A stretch of 64,000 nt of DNA, taken from Paraburkholderia franconis. GTDB lineage: Bacteria; Pseudomonadota; Gammaproteobacteria; Burkholderiales; Burkholderiaceae. The notes beneath the pieces are model-generated. The model was given only the letters and a program-made list of their open reading frames with translations. It ran no database searches and had not been told where the DNA came from. The number at the start of each line of letters is the position of its first letter. Within the stretch, counting starts at the first letter, position 1. Positions 43,347-53,387 of the stretch are shown here, piece by piece. The stretch spans positions 161,841 to 225,840 of the forward strand of contig NZ_WHNP01000010.1 in NCBI RefSeq assembly GCF_009362735.1, written 5' to 3'. Both the position numbers and the translations under genes were made by a program.

Positions 43347-45694
43347 CACGAAAGCGGCGCGAGCGTCGACAGCAATGCGCGGGCATCGGCGCGCGTCGCG
43401 GCATCGTTCGATTCGATGACTTCGTTGATCAACGTGCGCGCGCCGACGACGTCGCCGAGATCAATGTATTCGACGGCCAGATCGAGTTTGTTGCGGGCGA
43501 TCCGCGCGAGCTCTTCCGGTGTGAATGCGGGCACCGCCTGCGACGGGCCGGGCGGCAATTCGAGGTCGAAATCGAGGTTCAGCGCACCGAACGGCGCGGC
43601 GCCCAAGCCCGCGACGGCAGCCGCGCCCGCCGTGCCCGCGACGATTTCATCGGCGGCGGCGGGCGGCTCGGGCGCGTGCTCCGGCATCGCCTGCTGCGCC
43701 GTGATATCCGGCGCAACGACGGGCTGCGTGGTGAGCGACGCAGGCGGCGTCACAGCGGGTGCGTCCGGCGCGGCCGGCAAGTCAAAGTCCGCCGCGGGCT
43801 CAGCGTGCTCGGTGCGCGGCGGCAACGCGAAATCGTCGAGGCTGTCGAGCGCGCGGATGGCGTCGCGCGGGAAATCGTCCGCGATGGCGGGTCCCAGCGG
43901 CGGCGGTTCGCCCAACGGGAAACGCTCGGGCGTCGACGGCTGGTCGGGCAACGCGAGCGAGTCGTCGTCGGGCAGTGGCTCGATCAGTTGTTCGTGCTGA
44001 GCGGCCGGTTCGACATGGCCCAGTTGAATCGGCGGCGTGTCGGGCGAGATGGGCGGCTCGAACGTCGGCTCGCGAAACGCCGTGTCCGGCGCCGTGCCGA
44101 GATCCAGCTTGAGCGGTGCGGGCGTAGTTTCCGGCGCTTCTTCCGATGCTTCGAGTGCTCGATGCGCTGTCGGCTCTATGGGCGCGTGAATCGGCGCTTC
44201 ATCGAGCGACGGCTCGACGCGCGTGGTTTGAGCAGCACGATCGGCCGCCTGCGCAGCCTGTTCGCGCGCGACCTGTTCCTGCGCGGCAGCCTCGGCGGCA
44301 CGCGCTTCCTCGCGTGCGGGGTCGAGCGACTCGCGCGGCAATGCGTCGGCGCCCAGCGACGCAGCCGCCGCCAGACCCGCTTCAGCCGACGCGGCGTCGA
44401 AGGTTTCAGGCTCCGACTTCGTTTCGCTTTCGGCGACGACGGGCGCAGTCGGAGCGGCGTGCGCTGCTGGATGCGTGTCGGCGGGCGAAGGCGACGGTGC
44501 TTTCGGCGCGGCAGGCGTTTCGTCGCGGACCCGTGCCGCGTCCGGCGCGACGCGCGGCATTGCATCGCCGGGCGCGGACGCCTCGCTCGCCGCTGCCTCG
44601 CTCGCCGCAGCCTCTTCGCGCGCGGCCTTGCGGCGCCGGCGCATCGTCAGACCGGCCAGCAAAGCCACGAGCGCCGCGCCGACGACAGCCGCCACGCCCA
44701 GATACTCCTGCGGAATACTGGCGGGTCCGCTGGCTGGGTGCGTCGTCGCCGGTGCAGCTGTCGGCGAAGCGGGCATCGCATTGGCGGGCGCGCTGGCGCC
44801 AGCCGTCGAACCCGAAGGCTGTGTCGCGCCGGGCGCGGTCGCAGCACTCCCGTTCGACGCCGGCTGCTTGCCGATGCCATGCTTCTGCAATTCCATCAGC
44901 ACGCGGTTCTTCAGCGCCAGCAACTGCTGCAAGCTCGAAACCTGCGGATGCGCCTGCGACGCGGGCTGCGCGCCGGCAGCCGGTGCGCCGCTCTGGATCG
45001 AGCCCGTCCACGCATGCGCGCCGCTCGCCGCCGATGCCGGTGGCGAAGCCGTGCTCGCAGCCTGCGAGCCAGCAGCGGGCGTCATTTCGGCCGTCGCTGG
45101 CGCGCTGGCGCCCTGTGAAGACAGCGCCGCAGCCGCCGACGAAGCCGCCGTTCCAGCGGCCGCGCTCGCGCCCGTATCGGCCGGTGCCGCGGGCGTCTGC
45201 GCCGCTGGCGCTGCCGCTGATGTCGTCACGGAAGCGTTAGACGCTGCCTGTGCCGTCAATCCCGACGCGGACGCCAGCCCCGCTGCCGCAGCCGCGCTGG
45301 CTGCCGCGCCGGTCGCATCGACGGGCGGCAGGTTCAGGACGGCACCCAGCCGCAAGCGGCTCGGATCGTGCCCCATGAACGCATTCGGATTCGCGTCGAA
45401 AATCGCTTTCGCCGCGCGCGCCAGCACCGCGCGATCATGCGACTGCGTGAGCGCAATCGCGGCATCGTTCAGCGATTGACCCGGCTGAACGGTGAATTGC
45501 GTCGCGCCAGCGTCCGCACCCGACGGCGCGCCGGCCGTTGCGGCGGCGCTCGCCGCACCCGTGGCGGCCGCTGTCTGCGCGAATGCCGCGCCGGGAGTCG
45601 AAAGTGCGCCGGCAAATACGATCGCGACTGCTGCCGCGATCTGATGCGAGCCGCTGCGCAAGGCGGCGGGAAGAGTCTGGAATCGGGCCGTCAT
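43346..45694 (-). CDS. fimV: FimV/HubP-like polar hub protein
   Basis: A 782-residue protein. Signal peptide ([19 protein letters not shown], cleavage near residue 40), LysM-like peptidoglycan-binding region at about 55-115 ([28 protein letters not shown]), a very Ala-rich linker, one transmembrane helix at about 340-362 ([26 protein letters not shown]), an acidic Pro/Ala-rich cytoplasmic part and the conserved FimV C-terminal motif ([26 protein letters not shown]). Such proteins organise the cell pole for type IV pili and chemotaxis. The low-complexity parts evolve quickly, so only the ends are diagnostic. Confidence 0.9.
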   Translation of the reverse strand: MTARFQTLPAALRSGSHQIAAAVAIVFAGALSTPGAAFAQTAAATGAASAAATAGAPSGADAGATQFTVQPGQSLNDAAIALTQSHDRAVLARAAKAIFDANPNAFMGHDPSRLRLGAVLNLPPVDATGAAASAAAAAGLASASGLTAQAASNASVTTSAAAPAAQTPAAPADTGASAAAGTAASSAAAALSSQGASAPATAEMTPAAGSQAASTASPPASAASGAHAWTGSIQSGAPAAGAQPASQAHPQVSSLQQLLALKNRVLMELQKHGIGKQPASNGSAATAPGATQPSGSTAGASAPANAMPASPTAAPATTHPASGPASIPQEYLGVAAVVGAALVALLAGLTMRRRRKAAREEAAASEAAASEASAPGDAMPRVAPDAARVRDETPAAPKAPSPSPADTHPAAHAAPTAPVVAESETKSEPETFDAASAEAGLAAAASLGADALPRESLDPAREEARAAEAAAQEQVAREQAAQAADRAAQTTRVEPSLDEAPIHAPIEPTAHRALEASEEAPETTPAPLKLDLGTAPDTAFREPTFEPPISPDTPPIQLGHVEPAAQHEQLIEPLPDDDSLALPDQPSTPERFPLGEPPPLGPAIADDFPRDAIRALDSLDDFALPPRTEHAEPAADFDLPAAPDAPAVTPPASLTTQPVVAPDITAQQAMPEHAPEPPAAADEIVAGTAGAAAVAGLGAAPFGALNLDFDLELPPGPSQAVPAFTPEELARIARNKLDLAVEYIDLGDVVGARTLINEVIESNDAATRADARALLSTLAPLS

Positions 45695-45767
45695 CGGGAC
45701 CTTTTTTGCATGGCCATACGGCGCATGTTGAAGAGTGTTGGCGACAAGATTCGGTAATGCCCAAATG

Positions 45768-45797
45768 AAAAAAGCGTCACGAGAATCGCGACGCTTT
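45768..45797 (-). terminator. Intrinsic terminator after asd
   Basis: AAAGCGTC (45771-45778) pairs with GACGCTTT (45790-45797); on the minus strand the stem is followed by six T (complement of 45768-45773). It ends the leuC-asd transcript before fimV. Confidence 0.88.
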
Positions 45798-45842
45798 CTA
45801 GAGTTTTTTACGCGTCGTTGAACTGATCGCGCGTAGTTTACT

Positions 45843-46964
45843 TTACTTGTCGAGCAGAATGCGAAGCATACGACGCAGCGGCTCCGCAGCGCCCCACAGC
45901 AGCTGGTCGCCGACCGTGAACGCGGACAGGTATTCGCCGCCCATCGCCAGCTTGCGCAGACGGCCGACAGGAACCGTCAGCGTGCCCGTCACCACGGCGG
46001 GCGACAGATCGCGGATCGACGCTTCGCGCTCGTTCGGCACGACCTTCACCCAGTCGTTTGCCGATGCGAGGATGCCGTTCACTTCGTCGAGCGGCACGTC
46101 CTTCTTCAGCTTGATGGTCAGCGCCTGCGAGTGGCAGCGCATCGCGCCGATGCGCACGCAGAGGCCGTCGACAGGGATCGAGCCCGGCTCGCCCATCGCG
46201 GGCTTGCCGAGAATCTTGTTGGTTTCCGCGCCGCCCTTCCACTCTTCCTTCGACATGCCGTCGCCGAGATCCTTGTCGATCCACGGGATCAGCGAGCCGG
46301 CGAGCGGCACGCCGAAGTGGTCGGTCGGCATGCGTTCGCTATTCATCGCAGACAGCACGCGACGGTCGATGTCGAGAATCGCCGACGACGGATCAGCCAG
46401 GTCTTCCTTCGCCGCGCCGTAGAGCGTGCCCATTTGCTGCAGCAGTTCGCGCATGTTTTGCGCGCCCGCGCCCGATGCGGCCTGATACGTCATGGCCGTC
46501 ATCCAGTCGACGAGGTCTTCGCGGAACAGGCCGCCCAGCGCCATCAGCATCAGGCTGACCGTGCAGTTGCCGCCGATGAAATTCTTCTGGCCCTTGACCA
46601 GCGCATTCTTGATCACGTCGAGGTTGACAGGATCGAGAATGATGACAGCGTCATCCTTCATGCGCAGCGCCGACGCCGCGTCGATCCAATAGCCGTTCCA
46701 GCCCGCTGCGCGCAGCTTCGGGAACACTTCGTTCGTATAGTCGCCACCCTGGCAGGAAATAATGGCGTCGCACTTCTTCAGGTCGTCGATGCTTGTCGCA
46801 TCTTTGAGCTTGGTCTCGTTCTTGGCGAACGACGGCGCATTGCCGCCCGCGTTGCTGGTGCTGAAAAACACCGGTTCGATCAGATCGAAATCGCGTTCCT
46901 CTTGCATACGCTGCATCAGGACGCTGCCGACCATGCCGCGCCAACCTACGAGACCTACGTTCAT
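45843..46964 (-). CDS. asd: Aspartate-semialdehyde dehydrogenase
   Basis: A 373-residue Asd of the gammaproteobacterial type. NADP-binding start [14 protein letters not shown], catalytic C134 in [11 protein letters not shown], and the active-site His region [20 protein letters not shown]. It reduces aspartyl phosphate to the semialdehyde, feeding lysine, threonine and methionine. It lies downstream of leuB with a 304-bp gap that may hold its own promoter, and ends at a clear terminator. Confidence 0.97.
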   Translation of the reverse strand: MNVGLVGWRGMVGSVLMQRMQEERDFDLIEPVFFSTSNAGGNAPSFAKNETKLKDATSIDDLKKCDAIISCQGGDYTNEVFPKLRAAGWNGYWIDAASALRMKDDAVIILDPVNLDVIKNALVKGQKNFIGGNCTVSLMLMALGGLFREDLVDWMTAMTYQAASGAGAQNMRELLQQMGTLYGAAKEDLADPSSAILDIDRRVLSAMNSERMPTDHFGVPLAGSLIPWIDKDLGDGMSKEEWKGGAETNKILGKPAMGEPGSIPVDGLCVRIGAMRCHSQALTIKLKKDVPLDEVNGILASANDWVKVVPNEREASIRDLSPAVVTGTLTVPVGRLRKLAMGGEYLSAFTVGDQLLWGAAEPLRRMLRILLDK

Positions 46965-47268
46965 GACTTACCCTTCGAGTGGACACTTCCCCGCAACTTT
47001 GCCCGGCGTGACCGCGCGGGGAAGATGGGCGGGCACGACGGACGATCAGCGCTTCGTGATCGTTTTCGGGGTAATCGTTTTGGTAGTAATGGCGAGCGCA
47101 ACCACGCGGGCCGTTTTGCCGCGCAGTGTCGAAATCGAGGTGATTTGAGGAATCGTCGCCATCATCGGAGTCTACACGAAAACCCGCTTTTTGCGGCGCG
47201 TACGCCGTTTTGCGTGAATCGGCGCGAAATCGGCCGATTCACGCGTATTTGCCTGTAAAACAGCGCCG
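46965..47268. other. Gap between leuB and asd with a 12-bp inverted repeat
   Basis: 304 bp with no supported gene. GCGTGAATCGGC (47212-47223) and GCCGATTCACGC (47233-47244) form a perfect 12-bp stem with a 9-nt loop, 25 bp after the leuB stop. No T run follows on the coding strand. The rest probably contains the asd leader; nothing else was seen. Confidence 0.6.
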
Positions 47269-48336
47269 TTACAGCGCCGCGACAACGGCATCGCCCATCG
47301 CCGATGTGCCGACCTGCAGGCAACCCGGCGTGACGATGTCGCCCGTGCGATAGCCCTGCTCCAGCACCTTCTTCACGGCGTTTTCGATGCGGTCGGCCTG
47401 CTCGGCCTTGTTCAGCGAATAACGCAACATCATCGCGGCCGAAAGAATTGTAGCGAGCGGATTCGCGATGCCCTTGCCTGCGATATCAGGCGCCGAACCG
47501 TGCGACGGCTCGTACAGGCCCTTGTTGTTCTTGTCGAGCGACGCCGACGGCAGCATGCCGATCGAGCCCGTCAGCATCGCGGCTTCGTCGGACAGAATGT
47601 CGCCGAACATGTTGCCCGTGACGATCACGTCGAACGACTTCGGCGCCTTCACGAGCTGCATCGCCGCGTTGTCGACGTACATGTGCGACAGCTCGACGTC
47701 CGCGTATTCGTTCGACACGTCGATCATGACGTCCTTCCAGAACTGCGACGTTTCGAGCACGTTCGCCTTGTCGACGGACGTCAGCTTCTTGCCGCGCTTC
47801 TGCGCCGCCTGAAACGCGACGTGCGCGATGCGGCGGATTTCGGGTTCCGCATAACGCATCGTGTCGAAGCCTTCCTTCGCGCCTTCGAACAGACCGTCCG
47901 GCGCCTGGCGCACGCCGCGCGGCTGGCCGAAGTAAATGTCGCCGTTGAGTTCGCGCACGATCAGGATGTCGAGGCCCGACACGATTTCCGGCTTCAGCGA
48001 CGAAGCGCCCGTCAGCTGCGGATAGCAGATCGCCGGGCGGAAGTTCGCGAAGAGCTGCAGATGCTTGCGCAGGCCGAGAATCGCCTGCTCCGGGCGCAGC
48101 GAGCGCTCGAGCGAATCGTATTTCCAGTCGCCGACCGCGCCGAACAGAATCGCGTCCGCTTCCTTCGCGAGCTTCAGCGTGGCCTCCGGCAGCGGATGGC
48201 CCGCCGCTTCGTAACCCGCGCCGCCGACGGGCGCCTCTTCCAGCTCGAACTTCTCGCCGAGCACGTTCAGCACCTTGACTGCTTCCTTGACGATTTCCTT
48301 GCCGATGCCGTCGCCCGGCAACACTGCGATCTTCAT
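47269..48336 (-). CDS. leuB: 3-isopropylmalate dehydrogenase
   Basis: A 355-residue Leu[17 protein letters not shown] at the N-terminus, the Arg-rich substrate site around [42 protein letters not shown], metal site [13 protein letters not shown] and the NAD-binding [28 protein letters not shown]. It oxidises 3-isopropylmalate in leucine synthesis. Follows leuD by 74 bp in the leuC-ecn-leuD-leuB operon. Confidence 0.98.
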   Translation of the reverse strand: MKIAVLPGDGIGKEIVKEAVKVLNVLGEKFELEEAPVGGAGYEAAGHPLPEATLKLAKEADAILFGAVGDWKYDSLERSLRPEQAILGLRKHLQLFANFRPAICYPQLTGASSLKPEIVSGLDILIVRELNGDIYFGQPRGVRQAPDGLFEGAKEGFDTMRYAEPEIRRIAHVAFQAAQKRGKKLTSVDKANVLETSQFWKDVMIDVSNEYADVELSHMYVDNAAMQLVKAPKSFDVIVTGNMFGDILSDEAAMLTGSIGMLPSASLDKNNKGLYEPSHGSAPDIAGKGIANPLATILSAAMMLRYSLNKAEQADRIENAVKKVLEQGYRTGDIVTPGCLQVGTSAMGDAVVAAL

Positions 48337-48410
48337 GCGTATTCCTTGTTGATTTCTATCAGGCCTTCACCGGGCGCTTCAACGCGTGAGCGTGAGCATG
48401 AACGCGCGCT

Positions 48411-49064
48411 TCAGCGCACGAGGCGGTGATTCAGCCACGGCTGCTTCGCGATGCGCTCCGCTTCGAACTGGCGGATCTTGTCCGCGTGACGCAGCGTGAG
48501 GCCGATGTCGTCGAAGCCGTTCAGCAGACAGTACTTGCGGAAAGCGGCAACCTCGAACGGATACTCGGTGCCACCGTCCGTCGTGCGCACGACCTGCTTG
48601 TCGAGATCGACGGTCAGCTGGAAGCCGGTGAACGCAAATGTTTCGTTGAACAGATGGTCGACCTGCTGCTCCGTCAGAACGATCGGCAACAGGCCGTTCT
48701 TGAAGCAGTTGTTGTAGAAAATGTCCGCGAAGCTCGGCGCGATGATCGCGCGGAAGCCGTACTGTTGCAGCGCCCACGGCGCGTGTTCGCGCGAACTGCC
48801 GCAGCCGAAGTTCTGGCGCGCGAGCAGGACAGACGCGCCCTGGTAACGCGGCTGGTTCAGCACAAAATCGGGATTCAGCGGACGCTTCGAGTTGTCCTGA
48901 CCCGGCTCGCCGTGATCGAGGTAACGCCACTCGTCGAACGCATTCGGACCGAAACCCGTGCGCTTGATCGACTTCAGGAACTGCTTCGGAATGATCGCGT
49001 CGGTGTCGACGTTCTCGCGATCGAGCGGCGCCACGACGCCGGTGTGTACGATGAATTTTTCCAT
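48411..49064 (-). CDS. leuD: 3-isopropylmalate dehydratase small subunit
   Basis: A 217-residue LeuD. The signature swivel-domain loop [18 protein letters not shown] is intact, with [21 protein letters not shown] and [16 protein letters not shown]. It pairs with LeuC to isomerise isopropylmalate. The ATG at 49064 begins [18 protein letters not shown], the family start. The 73 bp before it follow the entericidin gene. Confidence 0.98.
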   Translation of the reverse strand: MEKFIVHTGVVAPLDRENVDTDAIIPKQFLKSIKRTGFGPNAFDEWRYLDHGEPGQDNSKRPLNPDFVLNQPRYQGASVLLARQNFGCGSSREHAPWALQQYGFRAIIAPSFADIFYNNCFKNGLLPIVLTEQQVDHLFNETFAFTGFQLTVDLDKQVVRTTDGGTEYPFEVAAFRKYCLLNGFDDIGLTLRHADKIRQFEAERIAKQPWLNHRLVR

Positions 49065-49137
49065 GACGCTTTCGCCTGTTCGAAGCCGGACGGCGCGCGC
49101 TGTGCGCGGCAGGCGCGTCCGGCGAATCAAAAACCGC

Positions 49138-49302
49138 TTACTTTGCCGCCTTGTCGCTGATCGACCCGCCCAGATGCTGCAGGTCTTCGCCAAAGCCATG
49201 CACCGTGTTGCAACCGGCGAGTCCGAGCAGCAGCCCGGCGAGCGTCGCGAGTGCGAATCGGCGCAGAAGTGCGATGCGATCGATATTCATGTTGCGAGTC
49301 AT
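49138..49302 (-). CDS. Entericidin-type small lipoprotein
   Basis: A 54-residue lipoprotein: [16 protein letters not shown], hydrophobic [15 protein letters not shown] with the lipobox Cys at about residue 31, then [23 protein letters not shown], the entericidin A/B family end. It should be lipid-anchored in the envelope; entericidins are described as toxin/antidote peptides, though the role in this family is unproven. The ATG at 49302 overlaps the leuC stop by 4 nt; an internal ATG at 49290 is also possible. It is too short for most gene callers yet clearly placed between leuC and leuD. Confidence 0.88.
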   Translation of the reverse strand: MTRNMNIDRIALLRRFALATLAGLLLGLAGCNTVHGFGEDLQHLGGSISDKAAK

Positions 49303-50708
49303 CCCAGCTTGCGAATGTCGACGAAATGCCCTTCGATGGCGGCGGCCGCGGCCATCGCGGGGCTCACGAGGTGTGTGCGTCCGCCCGCGCCCTGACGGCC
49401 TTCGAAGTTGCGGTTCGACGTGGACGCGCAGCGCTCGCCCGGCTCGAGCCGATCGGCGTTCATCGCGAGACACATCGAGCAGCCCGGCTCGCGCCATTCG
49501 AACCCGGCGTCGGTGAACACCTTGTCGAGCCCTTCGCGCTCGGCTTGCGCCTTCACGAGACCCGAGCCGGGCACGACCATCGCGAGACGGACGTTCGACG
49601 CGACGCGTCGACCGAGCTTCTTCACGACCCACGCGGCCGCGCGCAGGTCTTCGATGCGCGCGTTCGTGCACGAACCGATGAAGATCTTGTCCGGCTTGAT
49701 CGATTCAATCGGCAGATTCGGTTCGAGCGCCATGTACTGCAGCGCGCGTTCCATCGCGTCGCGCTTCACCGGGTCTTTCTCTTTCTCCGGATCGGGCACG
49801 CGGCCGTCGACGGATGTGACCATTTCCGGCGACGTGCCCCACGTGACCTGCGGCACGATGTCGGCGGCGTTCAGCTCGACCACGCGATCGAAATGCGCGT
49901 CCGGGTCTGACTTGAACTGCTTCCAGTACTCGACGGCCTGATCCCACTCGACGCCTTCCGGCGAGAACGGACGGCCCTTCAGGTATTCGACCGTCGTATC
50001 GTCGACGGAGACCATGCCGGCGCGCGCGCCCGCTTCGATTGCCATGTTGCAGACGGTCATGCGGCCTTCCATCGACAGCGCGCGAATCGTCGAGCCGCCG
50101 AATTCGATTGCGTAGCCCGTGCCGCCCGCCGTGCCGATCTTGCCGATGATCGCGAGCACGATGTCCTTCGCGGTGCAGCCGCGCGGCAACGCGCCTTCGA
50201 CCTTCACGAGCATGTTCTTGCTCTTCTTCTGCAGAAGCGTCTGCGTGGCCAGCACGTGCTCGACTTCCGACGTGCCGATGCCGTGCGCCAGCGCGCCGAA
50301 TGCACCGTGCGTCGACGTGTGCGAGTCGCCGCAGACGATCGTCATGCCCGGCAGCGTTGCGCCCTGCTCCGGCCCGATGATGTGCACGATGCCCTGGCGC
50401 AGGTCGTTCATCTTGAACTGCGTGATGCCGAACGCGTCGCAGTTCGAGTCGAGCGTATCGACCTGCAGCTTCGACACGGGATCGGCGATGCCGTGGCTGC
50501 GATCCGTGGTGGGAACGTTGTGATCCGACACAGCCAGATTCGCGCTGATGCGCCACACCGGGCGCTCCGCCATCTTCAGGCCTTCGAACGCCTGCGGGCT
50601 GGTCACTTCGTGCAGCAGATGACGGTCGATGTAGAGAATTGCCGTACCGTCTTCTTCCGTGTGGATCACGTGCGTGTTCCACAATTTGTCGTAGAGAGTC
50701 TGTGCCAT
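49299..50708 (-). CDS. leuC: 3-isopropylmalate dehydratase large subunit
   Basis: A 469-residue LeuC. 4Fe-4S ligands in [15 protein letters not shown] and GCSMCLAMN, substrate site [21 protein letters not shown], and family start [16 protein letters not shown]. Forms the aconitase-like isomerase with LeuD. First gene of the leu operon on this strand; leuA is not in the window. The stop overlaps the small lipoprotein gene. Confidence 0.98.
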   Translation of the reverse strand: MAQTLYDKLWNTHVIHTEEDGTAILYIDRHLLHEVTSPQAFEGLKMAERPVWRISANLAVSDHNVPTTDRSHGIADPVSKLQVDTLDSNCDAFGITQFKMNDLRQGIVHIIGPEQGATLPGMTIVCGDSHTSTHGAFGALAHGIGTSEVEHVLATQTLLQKKSKNMLVKVEGALPRGCTAKDIVLAIIGKIGTAGGTGYAIEFGGSTIRALSMEGRMTVCNMAIEAGARAGMVSVDDTTVEYLKGRPFSPEGVEWDQAVEYWKQFKSDPDAHFDRVVELNAADIVPQVTWGTSPEMVTSVDGRVPDPEKEKDPVKRDAMERALQYMALEPNLPIESIKPDKIFIGSCTNARIEDLRAAAWVVKKLGRRVASNVRLAMVVPGSGLVKAQAEREGLDKVFTDAGFEWREPGCSMCLAMNADRLEPGERCASTSNRNFEGRQGAGGRTHLVSPAMAAAAAIEGHFVDIRKLG

Positions 50709-50820
50709 GGTATGCGGGGTAGTAATGACAACGGGCAGTTCGTGTCCGGTCGATTATGCCACGCAGTTGGCGCCAGGGGCTCACCAGCCATCGAAAAAAC
50801 CGATAAAAAACATGGAGTTG

Positions 50821-50856
50821 GCTGGTAGTGCCGATACCTGTATCGGCACTACCAGC
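50821..50856. terminator. Perfect 16-bp inverted repeat upstream of leuC
   Basis: GCTGGTAGTGCCGATA (50821-50836) and its exact complement (50841-50856) enclose a 4-nt loop. Plus-strand flank GGCGAGCGTTTTT and minus-strand flank with TTTTTT about ten bases on could make it a bidirectional terminator for the DUF1479 gene; it could also be an operator. Confidence 0.55.
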
Positions 50857-50897
50857 GGCGAGCGTTTTTCTCCTGCTGGGCCCGGCACCCGCGCCTG

Positions 50898-50945
50898 ACA
50901 CCTGCGTTTTGGCGCCTGCGTTTGGCGCCCGCGTTTGGCACCCGC
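50898..50945 (+). repeat. Degenerate 13-bp tandem repeat
   Basis: About four imperfect copies of a TTGGCGCCTGCGT-like unit (ACACCTGCGT, TTGGCGCCTGCGT, TTGGCGCCCGCGT, TTGGCACCCGCAC), just after the stop of the DUF1479 gene. No function is suggested. Confidence 0.7.
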
Positions 50946-50954
50946 ACGCTCGCC

Positions 50955-52199
50955 TCAAAGATCGAACCCAAGTTGCGCGCGGCCGAGCGGCGTCAGGTCG
51001 CTTTCGGTTGCGCGCCCGATGAAGTCCGTTTCGAAGTGATCGGACGGAAAATCGGGCGGGCTCTCGCCGCGCATGAAGCTCGGCAACTGGCGCTTCAGAT
51101 ACGCCTCGTTCTTCGCGCACCAGGGCGCCGACGCGATATACATCACGTTGCTATAGCCGCTGCCGCGATGCGCGTCTTCGACGGAATGCACGACGTCACA
51201 GTGCCAGAACACAGCGTCGCCCGGCTGCATGTGAGGAATCGGCGTGACGGCTTCGAGCAGCAACGCGTGCCATTCGCGCTTGATCGACAGCGCGCGAGAC
51301 GGTTGCGCACCGCACAACTCGTCATCGGGGACGTCGTCCTGAAGCGCGCGCAGCAGGATGTAAGGCATCGCGTTCGCGATCGGGACCAGTTGCAGCGTGC
51401 CGTCGCCGGGACCTTGCGCCGTCAGCGCCGTCCAGCCCTGGAACGTGCGGAACATCGAGCACACGGCGGGCGACGGAATCTCTTCGGCATCGGGACGGAA
51501 TGCGGCGTCGTATGCATCGTAGGCACGCCAGTTGCCCGATAGCACGTGCCGATAGACCTTCCGATAATTCGGATCGAGCCATCGTTCGACCGAGCCGCCG
51601 TCGACGTGCGGCGACAGGCCCAGTGACTCCGAGCCCGGCGGCCGCCTGCGGATACGATCCGCGTAGACGGGCACGCGATCGGGATCGAAGTGGCGCTTGC
51701 CTTCGCTTTCCGCGCGCCACAGCCGGTTGAGAAACACGCGCGTGTTCGTCAACTGCTCGGACTGGCGCGCAAGCGTCTGAGGCTTCGACCAGTACACGCC
51801 GTAGATCTGCGGCTTGCTCGACGCCAGCGTGCCGAAGTACTTGTCCTCCGCGCGATGCGCGAGCCGGTCGTCGAGATGGTTGCGCGCGACGTATTGCGCG
51901 ATTTCTTCGTTCCATTCGCTCGCCTGCTGCGGATCGAACACGCGGCGCACGACACACGCGCCGCGCTCCTTGATGCGCGCGACGACGCGAGGATCGACGT
52001 CGCCAGACGCAATCGACGCATAGTCGAATACAGGAATCTCCTCCTCGCCGCGTTCGCGCTCGCGGCGGATCGCTTCGACCTGCTGGGCGATCGTGCCTTC
52101 GACTTCGCGGAACACCCGCGCATAGTCCGGCAGCGCGTCTCTCAGCGCGCGTTTCGTGCTGCGAATCGCCTCGGGTATGTTGTTGATGATGAGTGGCAT
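50955..52199 (-). CDS. DUF1479 (YbiU-like) Fe(II)/2-oxoglutarate-type dioxygenase
   Basis: A 414-residue protein closely resembling E. coli YbiU. RIKERGCAVI-like [69 protein letters not shown] (the H-x-D pair in SPHVDGG is the likely first metal ligand set), [20 protein letters not shown] and [21 protein letters not shown] with the second His. The fold implies an oxygenase using iron and 2-oxoglutarate; the substrate is unknown. It is transcribed divergently from an AraC regulator across 147 bp, suggesting that the regulator controls it. Confidence 0.88.
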   Translation of the reverse strand: MPLIINNIPEAIRSTKRALRDALPDYARVFREVEGTIAQQVEAIRRERERGEEEIPVFDYASIASGDVDPRVVARIKERGACVVRRVFDPQQASEWNEEIAQYVARNHLDDRLAHRAEDKYFGTLASSKPQIYGVYWSKPQTLARQSEQLTNTRVFLNRLWRAESEGKRHFDPDRVPVYADRIRRRPPGSESLGLSPHVDGGSVERWLDPNYRKVYRHVLSGNWRAYDAYDAAFRPDAEEIPSPAVCSMFRTFQGWTALTAQGPGDGTLQLVPIANAMPYILLRALQDDVPDDELCGAQPSRALSIKREWHALLLEAVTPIPHMQPGDAVFWHCDVVHSVEDAHRGSGYSNVMYIASAPWCAKNEAYLKRQLPSFMRGESPPDFPSDHFETDFIGRATESDLTPLGRAQLGFDL

Positions 52200-52346
52200 G
52201 GCATGTCTCCATTGGACTGATCGTGTACCGCCAGATTAGGCATCTTCGACAGGCACCGGCGATGCAATCCAGCCATTTATCGATACAATCCGGACACGCA
52301 GTCAACGCCGCCATACCGCGTGAGGCAAGACAGCCAGGAGCCGCCG

Positions 52347-53309
52347 ATGAAGCCGCAATACGAACGCGTGACGATTCCCGACGGTTGCTCGGTGCGCGTC
52401 TATCACCGGCGGCTCGCGCAGATTCCTTTCGAATGGCATCACCATCCGGAATACGAACTGACGTTGACGCTGAACAGCCGGGGCCGCCGCTTTATCTGCG
52501 ATCACGTCGACGATTACGCCACCGACGATCTCGTGCTCGTGCCGCCCGACATGCCGCACACGTGGGCGTCGACGGCACCCGTCGATGCGGCGCGTCCACA
52601 GGTGGCGATCGTCGTGTGGTTCAGCGGCGACTGGGCGCGGCGCGTGGCCGACTGCTGCCCCGAGTTTGCGCCGCTTCCCAAGCTATTGCGGCGCGCCGCG
52701 CCGGGCCTGCATTTCGACCCGGCCGCGACCGCCATGATGCGCGGGCAAGTCGATGCGCTGCTCGATGCCGAACCGCGCACGCGTCTTTCTGCCGTGCTCG
52801 ACATCCTCGCCCGGCTTGCCGATGCCGACGCGCAGCCGCTTGCGTCGCCATCGGCGCACACGGCCAAGCCCGACGAGATGGCCTCCGAGGCCGAGCGCCT
52901 GAACCGCGTGCTCGACCTCATCGACAGGCGCTTCGACGAACCGCTGCGCATCGCCGATCTGTGTGCCGTCGCGCATCTTTCCGAGCGCTCGCTGCATCGT
53001 CATTTCATGCGGCACGTCGGCGAAAGCGTGGGCCGCTATCTGAGCCGCGTGCGCATCGGCTACGCGTCGCGTCAACTGACGGCGACGACGTGGCCCGTTT
53101 CCGTGATCGCGACGAAAGCGGGCATTCCGAATCTCGCCAACTTCAACCGGCAGTTCTTCGCGACGCGCGGCATGACGCCGAGCGCGTGGCGCCAGTTCTT
53201 CGAAACGCACGGACACGCGCCCGCCGGCACGCCGCAGCCCCCGCTCGACGTGCGCCCGCCGTCGCTGGAGCAGACCACCAGGCGCAAACGGACGGCGCGC
53301 ACAAAATAA
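52347..53309 (+). CDS. AraC-family regulator with cupin sensor
   Basis: A 320-residue regulator. N-terminal cupin with the HHHPEYELTLTLNSRGRRFICD block and VLVPPDMPHTWAS (metal/effector pocket histidines), and C-terminal double HTH (IADLCAVAHLSERSLHRHFMRHVG; ATKAGIPNLANFNRQFFATRGMTPSAWR). Cupin AraC proteins of this type sense small effectors, often sugars. GGAG is 8 bases before the ATG at 52347. Divergent from the DUF1479 gene and convergent with gltA at a shared terminator. Confidence 0.92.
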   Translation: MKPQYERVTIPDGCSVRVYHRRLAQIPFEWHHHPEYELTLTLNSRGRRFICDHVDDYATDDLVLVPPDMPHTWASTAPVDAARPQVAIVVWFSGDWARRVADCCPEFAPLPKLLRRAAPGLHFDPAATAMMRGQVDALLDAEPRTRLSAVLDILARLADADAQPLASPSAHTAKPDEMASEAERLNRVLDLIDRRFDEPLRIADLCAVAHLSERSLHRHFMRHVGESVGRYLSRVRIGYASRQLTATTWPVSVIATKAGIPNLANFNRQFFATRGMTPSAWRQFFETHGHAPAGTPQPPLDVRPPSLEQTTRRKRTARTK

Positions 53310-53340
53310 AACACCCCGACGGCGAACCATCGGGGTGTTT
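53309..53340. terminator. Bidirectional terminator between araC and gltA
   Basis: AAACACCCCGA (53309-53319) and TCGGGGTGTTT (53330-53340) form a perfect 11-bp stem. On the minus strand it is followed by TTTTATTTTG, fitting the end of gltA; on the plus strand it ends the AraC gene. Confidence 0.9.
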
Positions 53341-53387
53341 CTGTCGATGCGTTTGACGCGTGCTCGAGGCGCTAGCGTGCCCGTTGC

